Origin: Simplicispira lacusdiani
Lineage (GTDB): Bacteria; Pseudomonadota; Gammaproteobacteria; Burkholderiales; Burkholderiaceae_C
DNA length: 64,000 nt
Reading direction: 5' to 3'
NCBI RefSeq assembly: GCF_003604195.1
Contig: NZ_QXGR01000008.1
Location: forward strand, 1 to 64,000
Positions 47,101 through 54,943 of this stretch are shown here, piece after piece (position 1 is the stretch's first letter; every line of letters starts with the position of its first letter). A model generated the notes under the pieces. The model was not told the origin of the DNA. It worked only from the letters and a program-made list of their open reading frames with translations, and ran no database searches. The position numbers were made by a program, and so were the translations under genes.

Positions 47101-48106
47101 CCTGCAGGCGCTCGCGCGTGGCCAGCAGTTCGGCATGGAGCAGCTCGGGCGGCTGGCCCTCCAGGTCCGGCTGTTCCAGCAAGGGCTGCGCCGGCACCGG
47201 GCGGGCGCCCAGCGTGGGCACGTCGATGGTGCGCGCCAGGGTCGCGAGCTGTTTGCGGAACAGCTTATGGGAACGGTCCATGACCGAGAAGGCGTGCGCC
47301 TCGAACTCCCCCACCGTCTCGCTCGCGCCCAGCAGCAGCGCGCCCTGCGGCTTGAGGGCGAAGTGCAGTTGCGACAGCGCCTTGATCTGCGCCGCGGGCT
47401 TGAGGTAGATGAGCAGGTTGCGGCACACCGCCAGATCGATGCGCGTGAATGGTGGGTCGCTCAGCAGGTTGTGCCGGGCGAACACCACATGGCGGCGCAA
47501 GGTGGCGTCCACCCGCGCGCCGCCCTGGGGATCGCGCTGGAAATAGCGCCGCAGCAGGGCATCGGGCACGGCCGCCACGGCCTCCGGGCTGAAGCTGCCG
47601 CGCGATGCCTGCTCCAGCACGCTGCCGGCCAGATCGGTGGCGAACACCTTGACGTTGCCGTGGAAACCCATGCGGCCCGCAGCCTCCAGCGCCAGCATGG
47701 CCAGCGAATAGGCTTCCTCGCCGCTGGCGCAGCCCGCCGACCAGATGCGCAGTTCGTCGCCCGCGTCACGGCCGCGCAGCAGATCGGGCAGCACCTCTTC
47801 GGCCAGTTGCGCGAAGACGGCCGGGTCGCGGAAGAACTCGGTCACGTTGATCAGCAGATCGCTGCACAAGGCATTGCGCTCCGCCTCGTCCTCGGACAGG
47901 CGCTGCAGGTAGGCCGCACCATCGCTCGCCGGCTGGACCATGCGCTGGCGGATACGGCGCGAGAGGGTGGTCACCTTGTAGCCGGAAAAGTCGACCGCGC
48001 AGCGGCGGCGCAGCAGTTCCACAATGGCGGGCAATTCGGCGAACGGCTCGCCTGCACCATCGCTCCACTGGCCTGTCTCTTCCGGATCGTGAACGGGTTC
48101 CTCCAT
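44195..48106 (-). CDS. CheR methyltransferase-PAS-GGDEF-EAL multidomain signalling protein
   Basis: 1303 residues, soluble. CheR-type domain (about 20-290): TLSRRIRQRM, LLINVTEFFRDP, WSAGCASGEEAYSLAML (SAM site) and VVFARHNLL. A long coiled coil follows (about 345-425; SNEELTASNEELQSTNEEL). Then come several PAS domains (about 430-920), one with the cysteine cluster KCFEYFHGRSSPCDWC. The GGDEF domain has RQGGDEF near residue 950, with an RDTD inhibitory site five residues before it. The EAL domain has VEALLRW near 1080 and DFGTGYSS near 1207. Both cyclic-di-GMP synthesis and hydrolysis motifs look intact. CheR-PAS proteins usually carry CheB first, and here CheB is absent. Confidence 0.93.
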   Translation of the reverse strand: MEEPVHDPEETGQWSDGAGEPFAELPAIVELLRRRCAVDFSGYKVTTLSRRIRQRMVQPASDGAAYLQRLSEDEAERNALCSDLLINVTEFFRDPAVFAQLAEEVLPDLLRGRDAGDELRIWSAGCASGEEAYSLAMLALEAAGRMGFHGNVKVFATDLAGSVLEQASRGSFSPEAVAAVPDALLRRYFQRDPQGGARVDATLRRHVVFARHNLLSDPPFTRIDLAVCRNLLIYLKPAAQIKALSQLHFALKPQGALLLGASETVGEFEAHAFSVMDRSHKLFRKQLATLARTIDVPTLGARPVPAQPLLEQPDLEGQPPELLHAELLATRERLQEMVLELQASHERLDLSNEELTASNEELQSTNEELKTVNEDLYTLNRELEDRNGELAALNRDYDHLLASTEIGIVFLDSGLCLRRFSPAVADFLALRESDIGRPVSDIRYRIGPQEDFLADLRRCLGEGARIEREIALPGGRWVHQRMLPFKEGHLLGDGVVLTWTDISEVKRMQTLTEQLAADRTRLMGILDALPDGVYIVSPSYEIEYLNPVLEREFGPINGRKCFEYFHGRSSPCDWCKNQEVFAGQTVHWEWTSPKGRTYDLFDMPFRNPDGTVSKFEIFHDISDIKETRRRMEEAAQLAHVGHWEWVIASGELLWSNETFLCFGYEPGGIVPSFGLFIEHIDPQDRARVQSKVQQTLEQGGEYEAEFRFHRADGAARIGRATGHVTRDARGEPLAMSGAMQDITVLRQTEQRFQVAFRASPLAASIAQISNGLFLEVNDKYEKYFGWTRDDLIGRTTLEVGLWVDLASREAWLDELRRQGTSLDFESQWRCKSGEIRHVSLSAELIDIDNEPLVLAFIQDITERKENEARIDFLAHHDPLTGLPNRVLFRDRFELATAWSGRSGSKVGLMYLDLDHFKTINDSLGHPVGDQLLQQVARRLRQCVRDTDTISRQGGDEFLIALTDIDDLDAVGQVASKVVQVLSAPFEIEGHDLAATLSMGVAVWPDDGQDFNALLQRADTAMYQAKAAGRNTYRFYTAEMNTQALEQLKLRTALHWALDQQEFVLHYQPQIDLASGHVVGVEALLRWQRGPGELLLPGRFIAAAEESGLIVPMGEWVLREACAQAMRWQQAGLPELTMAVNLSAVQFRRGDLLQSVTQALVDSGLEPSRLELELTESLLLDDAEPVLETVRRFKSLGVCLSIDDFGTGYSSLAYLKRFAVDKLKIDQSFVRDIASDPDDAAIVRAIISMARSLKLKVIAEGVESAELASFLRLYHCHEAQGFHYARPMPADALAQWLIQYEASL

Positions 48107-48251
48107 GGGCTGGCATTATCAGGGCTCCGCACCCTCCGGCACACCGGGAGATTCCCCCGGATGGCCACATGACACACCCTACACTTCGCCCATGCCGACA
48201 TCGCCCCTCCCCACCCCCTCGCAAACCCCGCGGCCGCACGGCGGCCCGGCC

Positions 48252-49154
48252 ATGAAGATCGCCGTGATGGGCGCGGGCGCCGTGGGCTGCTACTACGGCG
48301 GCATGCTGGCCCGCGCCGGCCACGACGTGGTGCTGGTGGCGCGCCCCGCCCATGTCGAGGCCATGCGCCGGGACGGCCTGTTCATGGACACCCAGAGCTT
48401 CCAGGAGCACGTGCGCGTTCAGGCCGACACCGATGCCAGCGCCGTGCAAGGCGCGCAGTGCGTGCTGTTCTGCGTCAAATCCACCGACACCGAGAGTGCC
48501 GGCCGCGCCATGGCGCCGCACCTGGAGGATGGCGCCGTGGTGCTGAGCCTGCAGAACGGCGTGGACAACGCCGCCCGCCTGCAGGATGTGCTGCGGCGCC
48601 CGGTGCTGCCGGCCGTGGTCTACGTGGCCGCGGGCATGGCCGGGCCCGGCCACATGCGCCACCATGGCCGGGGCGAACTGGTGATCGCGCCCTCGCCCGC
48701 CAGCGGCGAGATCGCGCGCGTCTTCGCCGCCGCCGGCATTCCGGTGGAAATCTCGGACAACGTGGAGGGTGCCCTGTGGGCCAAGCTGGTGCTCAACTGC
48801 GTCTACAACCCCCTCTCGGCCATCACCCGCCTGCCCTACGGTGAGATCGTGGACAGCCCCGGCCTGGACGTGCCGCGCATGATGGACGACATCGTGCGCG
48901 AGTGCATGGCCGTGGCGCGTGCCAGCGGTATCCGGCTGCCCGAGGGCACGGCCGAGGCGGTGCTGCCGCTGGCGCGCAGCATGGCGACGCAGGTATCGTC
49001 CACCGCGCAGGACCTGGCGCGCGGCCACCGCAGCGAGATCGACCACCTCAACGGCTACGTGGTGCGCCTGGGCGAGGCCCTGGGCGTGGCCACGCCGGCC
49101 AACCGCATGCTGCACACCCTGGTGCGGCTGCTGGAAAAAAGCGTGGCCCGCTGA
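48252..49154 (+). CDS. 2-dehydropantoate 2-reductase (ketopantoate reductase family)
   Basis: 300 residues. The N-terminal NADPH site GAGAVGCYYGGMLARAGHDV is followed by CVKSTDT, LSLQNGVDNAARL, and the C-terminal helical domain with WAKLVLNCVYNPLSAI (catalytic Lys) and SEIDHLNGYVVRLG. PanE makes pantoate for coenzyme A, although this family has paralogues with other substrates. An in-frame ATG at 48192 would add a Pro-rich 20 residues, and I prefer the ATG giving MKIAVMGAGAVG. It is coupled to the next gene by TGATG. Confidence 0.88.
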   Translation: MKIAVMGAGAVGCYYGGMLARAGHDVVLVARPAHVEAMRRDGLFMDTQSFQEHVRVQADTDASAVQGAQCVLFCVKSTDTESAGRAMAPHLEDGAVVLSLQNGVDNAARLQDVLRRPVLPAVVYVAAGMAGPGHMRHHGRGELVIAPSPASGEIARVFAAAGIPVEISDNVEGALWAKLVLNCVYNPLSAITRLPYGEIVDSPGLDVPRMMDDIVRECMAVARASGIRLPEGTAEAVLPLARSMATQVSSTAQDLARGHRSEIDHLNGYVVRLGEALGVATPANRMLHTLVRLLEKSVAR

Positions 49155-49492
49155 TGGTCCGCCGCTGCTTCTGGGCCCTGCTGCTGTGCGTGGCCGTGCT
49201 CTCGCTGATGCCCACCGGCTACCTGCCACCCCAGGTGTTCAGCCTGTGGGACAAGGCCCAGCACGCGCTGGGTTTTACCGCGCTGGCCCTGCTGGGCCTG
49301 CGCGCCTACCCGCGCCAGGCCTGGCCGCTGGCGGCCGGCCTGCTGGCCTTTGGCGGTGCCATCGAGCTGGCCCAGGCGGCCACGGGCTGGCGCCATGGCG
49401 AATGGGCCGACTGGCTGGCCGACGCCGTGGGATTGGCCCTGGGGGCGCTGCTGGTCTGGCGACCATCGCGGCACGTGCCAGCGGCTGAATAG
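49154..49492 (+). CDS. VanZ-like small membrane protein
   Basis: 112 residues with about four hydrophobic helices. VanZ-like hallmarks are WDKAQHALGFTALALLGLRAY and GAIELAQAATGWRHGEWADWLADAVGLALGALL. Many such proteins occur outside antibiotic-resistance contexts and their role is unknown. Its ATG shares one base with the panE-like stop, so it is translated by reinitiation. Confidence 0.88.
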   Translation: MVRRCFWALLLCVAVLSLMPTGYLPPQVFSLWDKAQHALGFTALALLGLRAYPRQAWPLAAGLLAFGGAIELAQAATGWRHGEWADWLADAVGLALGALLVWRPSRHVPAAE

Positions 49493-49497
49493 CCACT

Positions 49498-49556
49498 TTT
49501 GCTATTTTTATGATAGCTACTAGCGCTTGATGGTAAAGCGCTAGAGCCTGATTTCT
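49498..49556. repeat. Family A palindromic repeat, copy 10 (closest to consensus)
   Basis: TTTTTATGATAGCTACTAGCGC is followed by TTGATGGTAA, AGCGCTAGAGCCTG and ATTTC. Convergent genes (VanZ-like and transglutaminase-like) end on either side, and the transglutaminase stop codon (49555-49557) touches its edge. Confidence 0.85.
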
Positions 49557-51537
49557 ACCTTTTTTTCTTCTTCTTGGCTTTGGCGGGTTGCGCCAGCCCC
49601 TTCGCCCGGTTGCGGTCGGGCGTGAGGCGTACCAGCGTCGCATGCCGCTTGTAGAAGATCTGGCCCTGCAGGCTCTGCACGATGGGCAAAGCCTGCGCAT
49701 TCCACTGCGCCATGTAGTCGGGCGTGCAAAGCCCCTGGGGCGTGGTGTCCTGGATCTCGCGCTCGACCCTCACCCCATTCTTGGTGCGCTTGTAGCTGCC
49801 GGTGTAATGGAGTAGCGGGTTGCGCGTCTTGAAGTTCTCCGGCAGGCGCGTGAACGCCACCCCCGGCTCCAGGGTGATGTCGTAGGCTTCCTGGCTGTGA
49901 AAGCCATAGCAGCGCACCCGGCGCCGGGGCGTGGTGAGATCGTCGAGCGCGGCATAGCGGACCACCGACAAGGGCAAGCCCAGCACCGGAGCCAGCACGA
50001 AGGCCCCTTCGGACCCGCCCTGCAGGTAGTTGTCGATGTCGAAGCTCATGCCGAAAGCGTAGTGGTCCGACAGCGCCCGAGCCTCGGCCAGGTCGCCCTT
50101 GTCCAGCACCCCACGGCCCTTGTAGCCCGAGCTGGCCAGCACCTTGCGCACGAAGTCGCGCTCCGCGTCGCCCTGCAGGTCACGCATGTACTCGCGCATG
50201 CTGGCGGCCTGCGTGCCCTTGAACTCCACCCGCAGGTTGCCGCTGGCCCCGCCCTGGGGGTTGAGCTTGAGCACGGTGTGGACCCGCTGCTCGGTCTGGC
50301 CGGCGCGCTCCGGCGCGATCATGGCCAGCGCCTGGGCCGCGCCGACATGGATCACCGGCTTGGCATAGGCATTCGATGGCAGGTAGCCGAACGGCACCTG
50401 CTTGGCCGTGGCATCGACGTACAGCCGGAAATCGGGCAGGTAGTTCATCACATGGTTCACGGTGGAAACCACGGGCGTCGCGGGCAGGTCGTAGAGTTCT
50501 CCCGCGTTGATGAGGACCTGCTCGCTGCGGATGTCCACGGCCGCCAGCAACGCCTGCAGCAGCGTGGCGTGGTCCTTGCAGTCGCCCATCTTGTTGTCCA
50601 GCACCAGGTCGGTGTCGCGCGGCACCACGGCGCCCACGCCGATGCAGTTGCCGCCGTAGGTGATCTGCGTGGACACCCATTCATACAGCAGGCGCGCGCG
50701 CTCGCGCGGATCGGCCTGCGCGCCCACGATGGTGCGGGCCAGCGTGCGGATGCGCGGCGTGGGCTCGGCCTTGGGCAGCGCCCGCTCGCCATAGGCCCGC
50801 GCGATGGCCTCGTAATCGGCGAAGCTGCTGGCCAGCAGCACCGGCGCTTCGTCCATGCGCCAGATGCCGGCATCGGCCTCGTCTCGGGGGCGCGGCACCG
50901 GGTTCTGGTAGCGCCACTGGCGCACGGTCACATCGCCCTCGGTGGTCACGGACGGCTCCTGCAGGCCGTGGGCTTCGAAACGCAGATCCATGCCCTTGGC
51001 GTGACGGACGGTGACGCTGCTGTCCTGGTGCACGGCGTAAGGCGAGAAACTGTGCGCCACCGAGAAGGCGCCGGGGAAGATGGCCTCCTTGTCGTCGATG
51101 CGGTAGGTCATGCCCACGGCATCGCCCACCGCCAGGTCGGGGAACACCACCGAGACACGCGTGCGGTCCGAGAACAGCGGCCGCCCCCCATTGCGACCAT
51201 CGTGGGTCTCGGTCTGGTAGTTGCCGGCCGGCACCTCGATGCGCCGGCCATCGGGCTTGAGCGTATAGGCTTCCAGCACCTGGCCGTTCTGGATGCCGGT
51301 GCTGAAGGAGAAAGAGTAGGTTTTCAGGCTCTCCAGCGCGCCGGGCTGGACGAGCTGGTTGCGCAGCACGTAGGTGGAAGAGGCGCGCCCGTCGCGCGCC
51401 ACGTCATAGGTCACATGCCATTGCTGGAGCACGGACGGCACCGCCGGGCCATTGCCCGTCTGCGCGGCCACGCCGCCGCACCACCAGGCCCAAGCGCAGG
51501 CCGCCCCCATGACCCACCGCCGCAGTCCGGACATCAT
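49555..51537 (-). CDS. DUF3857/transglutaminase-like periplasmic protein
   Basis: About 660 residues. A signal peptide (WVMGAACAWAWWCGGVAAQ) is followed by a DUF3857 beta domain (about 25-220; SFSFSTGIQNGQVLEAYTLKPDG, FSDRTRVSVVFPDLAVGDAV). A transglutaminase core (about 250-420) has catalytic Cys in MGDCKDHATLLQALL and His/Asp in YVDATAKQVPFGYL. The C-terminus is a DUF3858-like strand region ending in KAKKKKKR. The family is thought to be involved in periplasmic protein processing, with substrates unknown. The start could be ATG 51555, 51537 or 51534. Confidence 0.87.
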   Translation of the reverse strand: MMSGLRRWVMGAACAWAWWCGGVAAQTGNGPAVPSVLQQWHVTYDVARDGRASSTYVLRNQLVQPGALESLKTYSFSFSTGIQNGQVLEAYTLKPDGRRIEVPAGNYQTETHDGRNGGRPLFSDRTRVSVVFPDLAVGDAVGMTYRIDDKEAIFPGAFSVAHSFSPYAVHQDSSVTVRHAKGMDLRFEAHGLQEPSVTTEGDVTVRQWRYQNPVPRPRDEADAGIWRMDEAPVLLASSFADYEAIARAYGERALPKAEPTPRIRTLARTIVGAQADPRERARLLYEWVSTQITYGGNCIGVGAVVPRDTDLVLDNKMGDCKDHATLLQALLAAVDIRSEQVLINAGELYDLPATPVVSTVNHVMNYLPDFRLYVDATAKQVPFGYLPSNAYAKPVIHVGAAQALAMIAPERAGQTEQRVHTVLKLNPQGGASGNLRVEFKGTQAASMREYMRDLQGDAERDFVRKVLASSGYKGRGVLDKGDLAEARALSDHYAFGMSFDIDNYLQGGSEGAFVLAPVLGLPLSVVRYAALDDLTTPRRRVRCYGFHSQEAYDITLEPGVAFTRLPENFKTRNPLLHYTGSYKRTKNGVRVEREIQDTTPQGLCTPDYMAQWNAQALPIVQSLQGQIFYKRHATLVRLTPDRNRAKGLAQPAKAKKKKKR

Positions 51538-51632
51538 CTTCTCCCAAGTTGGCATGCGCCCTGGCCGGCGGCCAGGGCGGAGCGTGGCATCTTAGTGGAG
51601 GCCCAAGGGCACCGGGATGGCGTTGTAATGAG

Positions 51633-52286
51633 TTACATGCGGCGCAGCCACAGGAAAAAGCCCAGGGCGACCACGCCGAACAGCATGGGCATCCACGACA
51701 TCACCTTCTCCACCGGCTGGGAGGCTCGCTGGCCCGACCACACATCGATCTGCACGCGTTCCAGCCGCAGATTGGCGGCGGTGGTGAATTCGACCACCGG
51801 CACACCCTGTCTGTTGGCATTCAGGCCCATGGGCGCGGACACTCCCACCAGCTCCACGACCTGGCCCGCGCGCACGCCCTTCTGCGCCATTCCGGGCATG
51901 GGCAGCTCGGTCGTGCCGCCATCGAACGCCCAGCTCGCCTGCATGCGCACGCCCGCATCACCGTCCGCGATCGCCACGGCCCGGGCCTTGAGCACCAGGG
52001 TGTAGGGACTGCCGCCGGCCGTCAGGTCCATCGGGTTGCCACGCCAGGTCTCGCTCTCCAGCGGCGTGCCGGGCCGCAGTTGCGCATTCTTCTCCTGGAT
52101 TTTCCGGAACCGTTCCAAGGCTTCGGCCGGAAGCTCCAGGGTCGCCTGCAGGCGCTGACCCCACTGGATGGCGGCATCCTCGGCATGGGCAGGCCCGACC
52201 GCCAGCAGCAGGGCCCACAGGCCGGCCACGGCCACCAGCCAGCCCCAGGCGCGGCGGGTGCGCCAGGTCGATGTCAATGCATGCAT
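51633..52286 (-). CDS. Secreted, C-terminally membrane-anchored hypothetical protein
   Basis: 217 residues. A signal peptide (WGWLVAVAGLWALLLAVGPAHA) is followed by a periplasmic beta-rich domain of about 140 residues (YTLVLKARAVAIADGDAGVRMQ, GQVVELVGVSAPMGLN). A C-terminal membrane helix (MPMLFGVVALGFFLWL) ends with positive residues. I recognise no domain. GAGGAAAGC lies before the ATG. It is upstream of the transglutaminase-like gene on the same strand with about 95 bp between them. Confidence 0.75.
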   Translation of the reverse strand: MHALTSTWRTRRAWGWLVAVAGLWALLLAVGPAHAEDAAIQWGQRLQATLELPAEALERFRKIQEKNAQLRPGTPLESETWRGNPMDLTAGGSPYTLVLKARAVAIADGDAGVRMQASWAFDGGTTELPMPGMAQKGVRAGQVVELVGVSAPMGLNANRQGVPVVEFTTAANLRLERVQIDVWSGQRASQPVEKVMSWMPMLFGVVALGFFLWLRRM

Positions 52287-52585
52287 GCTTTCCTCTCGTA
52301 TGGATGCCGGCACGGCGGTCCGTGCGCTGCCGGTCAATGGTTGCGGCGCGAGAGTGTACCCAAGCCCTGCCGGCCCGTTGCCGGCTTCTGCGCCCGCCTT
52401 GACCGCAGTCAATCCCGGCCATCGCCCAGCATTTGGCGCGGCACATGCCCAAACCGGCCTGAAGTTATGCCCACGCGCTGTGGGCTGGTCTGTGGAAAAC
52501 CCCGGGCACAACCGCGCGAAGCCGCGCCGGCACAGGGCCGCGACGCGATGCCCGCTCTTTGGGCAGGCCGGCCCCTCCCTGGAAT

Positions 52586-53515
52586 TCAGCCGCGCGGGGG
52601 GGCCCCGTCAAGCACCCCGCTCAGCAGTCCGGGCAGCCGGTCCGCCCCCATGCGAAAACCGCAGGCCTGTGCATGGCCGCCGCCGCCCATGCTCTCGGCC
52701 AGCGGAATGCAGTCGAAGCCCCGCTGAGAGCGCAGTCCTACCTTCACGAGGCCGCCCTTGCCTGCCGTCCACATCAGCGCGAAGCTGCCACTGCGCTGCG
52801 ACAGCATCTCGCCCACCAGGCTGTGGAAAGCGCTGGGTGCGTTGACCATCAGGCCCTGCTGGCCGTTGAAGGTGACAGGCTGGGCCCCCTCGGCGATCCC
52901 GGAGGCGAGCTTGTGGAACTTCTCGTCCATGGCCTGGCCGCGCGCCATGAAGGCGGCGGTCTGGTCCGGTGTGAAAGCCACGATCTCGCGCCAGCGTTCC
53001 AGCGCGAACGGCTCCATGTCCAGCGCCGCGAGATAGGCGGCGCTTTCGGGGAATTTCCAGGCCCAGATGTCGCGGTCCTCGACAAAGCGAACCAGGTCGG
53101 GCAGTGGCGCATCGGGGTGGAAGAACTCCCAGGCCAGGCGCGCGCCCGACTTGCCCATGTCGAAATGCACCACGCCGCAGCGGCAGGCAAAGCCGGTGAG
53201 CTTTTCGGCCGCGCTCTTGTGGTGGTCGAGCAGCACCAGCTTGGCGGCGCGCTGCTCGATGCCGCGCAGGATCTCGGCGGAGAAGGAGAAATCAAGGATG
53301 TAGACGGCCCGGCCTTCGAGCGGCGGCAGATCGTCCACCGATCGCGTGTCGCCATGGTCCAGCCCCACCAGTTCGGCCTGGCCACCGTAATAGAGCCAGG
53401 CGGCCAGCGCGGCGGCAAAGCCGTCGGGGCAGCCGCCGCCATGGTAGAGGACCAAGGGCGCGGGATCGTTCTTGTCGGGGGCGACCAGCAGTTGCAGGGG
53501 AAGAATCGTTTTCAT
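52586..53515 (-). CDS. DHH-family phosphoesterase
   Basis: 309 residues. Metal-binding motifs are HGGGCPDGFAAALAAW (about 25-40), YILDFS, and the family triad DHH at 97-99 in LLDHHKS. The C-terminal DHHA1 subdomain ends with the RNA/nucleotide-binding loop ESMGGGGHAQACGF. Related proteins hydrolyse cyclic dinucleotides, nanoRNA or polyphosphate. With several c-di-GMP enzymes nearby, a nucleotide substrate is attractive but unproven. A MITE-like element occupies its upstream region. Confidence 0.88.
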   Translation of the reverse strand: MKTILPLQLLVAPDKNDPAPLVLYHGGGCPDGFAAALAAWLYYGGQAELVGLDHGDTRSVDDLPPLEGRAVYILDFSFSAEILRGIEQRAAKLVLLDHHKSAAEKLTGFACRCGVVHFDMGKSGARLAWEFFHPDAPLPDLVRFVEDRDIWAWKFPESAAYLAALDMEPFALERWREIVAFTPDQTAAFMARGQAMDEKFHKLASGIAEGAQPVTFNGQQGLMVNAPSAFHSLVGEMLSQRSGSFALMWTAGKGGLVKVGLRSQRGFDCIPLAESMGGGGHAQACGFRMGADRLPGLLSGVLDGAPPRG

Positions 53516-53569
53516 GGTGTGCCGATTGTCCTCTGGCCGCCCGCACCACCGCGCGGCCGGCACCGCTAG

Positions 53570-53723
53570 GGATGCTCTGCACGAATCGAGCGGAAAGTGT
53601 GCGCTGCGGACCGGGATGTGCCGCAAGGCGCAGCAATAGCCGTAGCCATTGCGAGCATTTACAACGCGGCGAACCGCCCGAGACCGCAGATGCACGCGGC
53701 GCGACGGTTCGTGCAGAGCATCC
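53570..53723. mobile_element. Small MITE-like element flanked by CTAG
   Basis: The 154-bp element has perfect 16-bp terminal inverted repeats (GGATGCTCTGCACGAA at 53570-53585 and its complement at 53708-53723). It is flanked on both sides by CTAG (53566-53569 and 53724-53727), the 4-bp target duplication typical of IS5-group transposition. There is no transposase, so it would move only with help from a related insertion sequence. The right CTAG supplies the stop codon of the ankyrin gene. Confidence 0.72.
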
Positions 53724-54062
53724 CTAGACGGGCAGCCAGCGGCGCCAGAAGGGCCGGGGCGCGTCGTCGCGCGCGCCCCGCGCCTGCAGCAGCGCGGCCA
53801 GCTCCGCGCGCCCCTGCCGGCGCGCGGCCTGCAAGGGGGTGAGCCCGTCGAAATCCGAGCGCAGGTGCGGGCTGGCGCCATGCTCCAGCAGGTAGCGTGC
53901 CACGGCATCGTGCCCCTGGAGCAGGCTGGCCACCAGCGGCGTGCACATCACCTCGGGGTGCTGGTAGTTCGGGTCCACCCCGCCCTGGATATGGTGGCGC
54001 ACCCGTGCCAGGTCGCCGGCCTGCGCGGCCGCAAACATGTCTTTCCAATCGCCTGCGGACAT
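53724..54062 (-). CDS. Small ankyrin-repeat protein
   Basis: 112 residues with about three ankyrin repeats (DWKDMFAAAQAGDLARVRHHI, CTPLVASLLQGHDAVARYLLEHGASPH and LTPLQAARRQGRAELAALL). Such proteins mediate protein contacts, and the partner is unknown. Its TAG stop lies in the CTAG at the edge of the MITE-like element, so the last residues (RRWLPV) may have been reset by the insertion. Divergent from the pseudouridine synthase gene. Confidence 0.85.
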   Translation of the reverse strand: MSAGDWKDMFAAAQAGDLARVRHHIQGGVDPNYQHPEVMCTPLVASLLQGHDAVARYLLEHGASPHLRSDFDGLTPLQAARRQGRAELAALLQARGARDDAPRPFWRRWLPV

Positions 54063-54172
54063 GCGGGTCTCCTTGGTTTGTTCTACGTTCCACGACTTCG
54101 CGCCGCATGGTAGCAGCGCCCGTGCTCTTTCGCTTGCTGCACAATCCGCGCCACTGCGCTCCACCACCATCC

Positions 54173-54943
54173 ATGCCTCCCCTGCACATCCTCTGGCACG
54201 ACGACCACCTCGTGGCGGTCTACAAGCCTGCCGGCTGGCTGGTGCACCGCACCGGCCTGGACGCGGGCGAGACGCGCTTCGTGATGCAGACCTTGCGCGA
54301 CCAGATGGGCCGCCATGTGTTCCCGGTGCACCGGCTCGACAAGGGCACCTGTGGCGTGCTGGTGATGGCGCTGCATGCCGACGCCGCGCGGGCGCTGTCA
54401 CAGGCGTTCGAGCACCATGCGGTGCGCAAGCGCTACCTGGCGCTGGTGCGCGGCTGGATGCCCGAACATGCGGAGGTGGACCATGCCCTGCGTCCCGACG
54501 ACGCCCCGGCCGACGCCCCCGCGCAGCCCGCGCAGACGCGGATGCTCTGCCTGGCGCGCCTGGCGCTGCCCGAGGTGAGCGACCCACGCTTTCCAGGCAC
54601 GCGCGCCTCGCTGGTGCAGGCCGAGCCGCTGACCGGCCGGCGCCACCAGATCCGCCGCCACCTCAAGCACCTGGCCCACCCCATCATCGGCGACGCCACC
54701 CACGGCAAGGGGCCGCTCAACCGCTGGTGGGCAAGCCGGCTGGGACTGCAGCGGCTGTGGCTGCACGCCTGGCGTCTGGAGGTGCCGCACCCAGTCACGG
54801 GCACGCGGCTGGTGTTCGACAGCGGATTGGATCTGGCGCGCCCTTCCGCTCCGGGAGCACCGGCCGGTGCGGACGACATCGCCCATTGGCAAGCCCTGTG
54901 GCAGGGCCTGCCCTGGGCCGAGGTGGCGCGGATCACTCCGTAG
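54173..54943 (+). CDS. tRNA/rRNA pseudouridine synthase (RluA/TruC family)
   Basis: 256 residues. The catalytic motif HRLDKGTCG contains Asp56. DHLVAVYKPAGWLVHRT at the N-terminus and TGRRHQIRRHLKHLAHPIIGDATHGKG later are RluA-family hallmarks. The short length, without an S4 domain, and the HPIIGDATHGKGPLNR segment suit TruC (tRNA U65). Its 3' end overlaps the convergent GGDEF/EAL gene by 11 bp. Confidence 0.9.
   Translation: MPPLHILWHDDHLVAVYKPAGWLVHRTGLDAGETRFVMQTLRDQMGRHVFPVHRLDKGTCGVLVMALHADAARALSQAFEHHAVRKRYLALVRGWMPEHAEVDHALRPDDAPADAPAQPAQTRMLCLARLALPEVSDPRFPGTRASLVQAEPLTGRRHQIRRHLKHLAHPIIGDATHGKGPLNRWWASRLGLQRLWLHAWRLEVPHPVTGTRLVFDSGLDLARPSAPGAPAGADDIAHWQALWQGLPWAEVARITP

Noticed and set aside
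44030..48172. 1380-codon open frame on the plus strand opposite the CheR-GGDEF-EAL gene
   Set aside because: It is an antisense shadow caused by high-GC codon bias. The protein is a His/Gln/Leu/Gly mix with no domain, while the minus strand carries clear catalytic motifs along its whole length.
52287..52585. Gene in the 299-bp gap between the anchored hypothetical and DHH genes
   Set aside because: The frames are extensions or shadows without signal or motif. A short GCCCGC/GGGC dyad near 52550-52566 is the only structure and is too weak to call.
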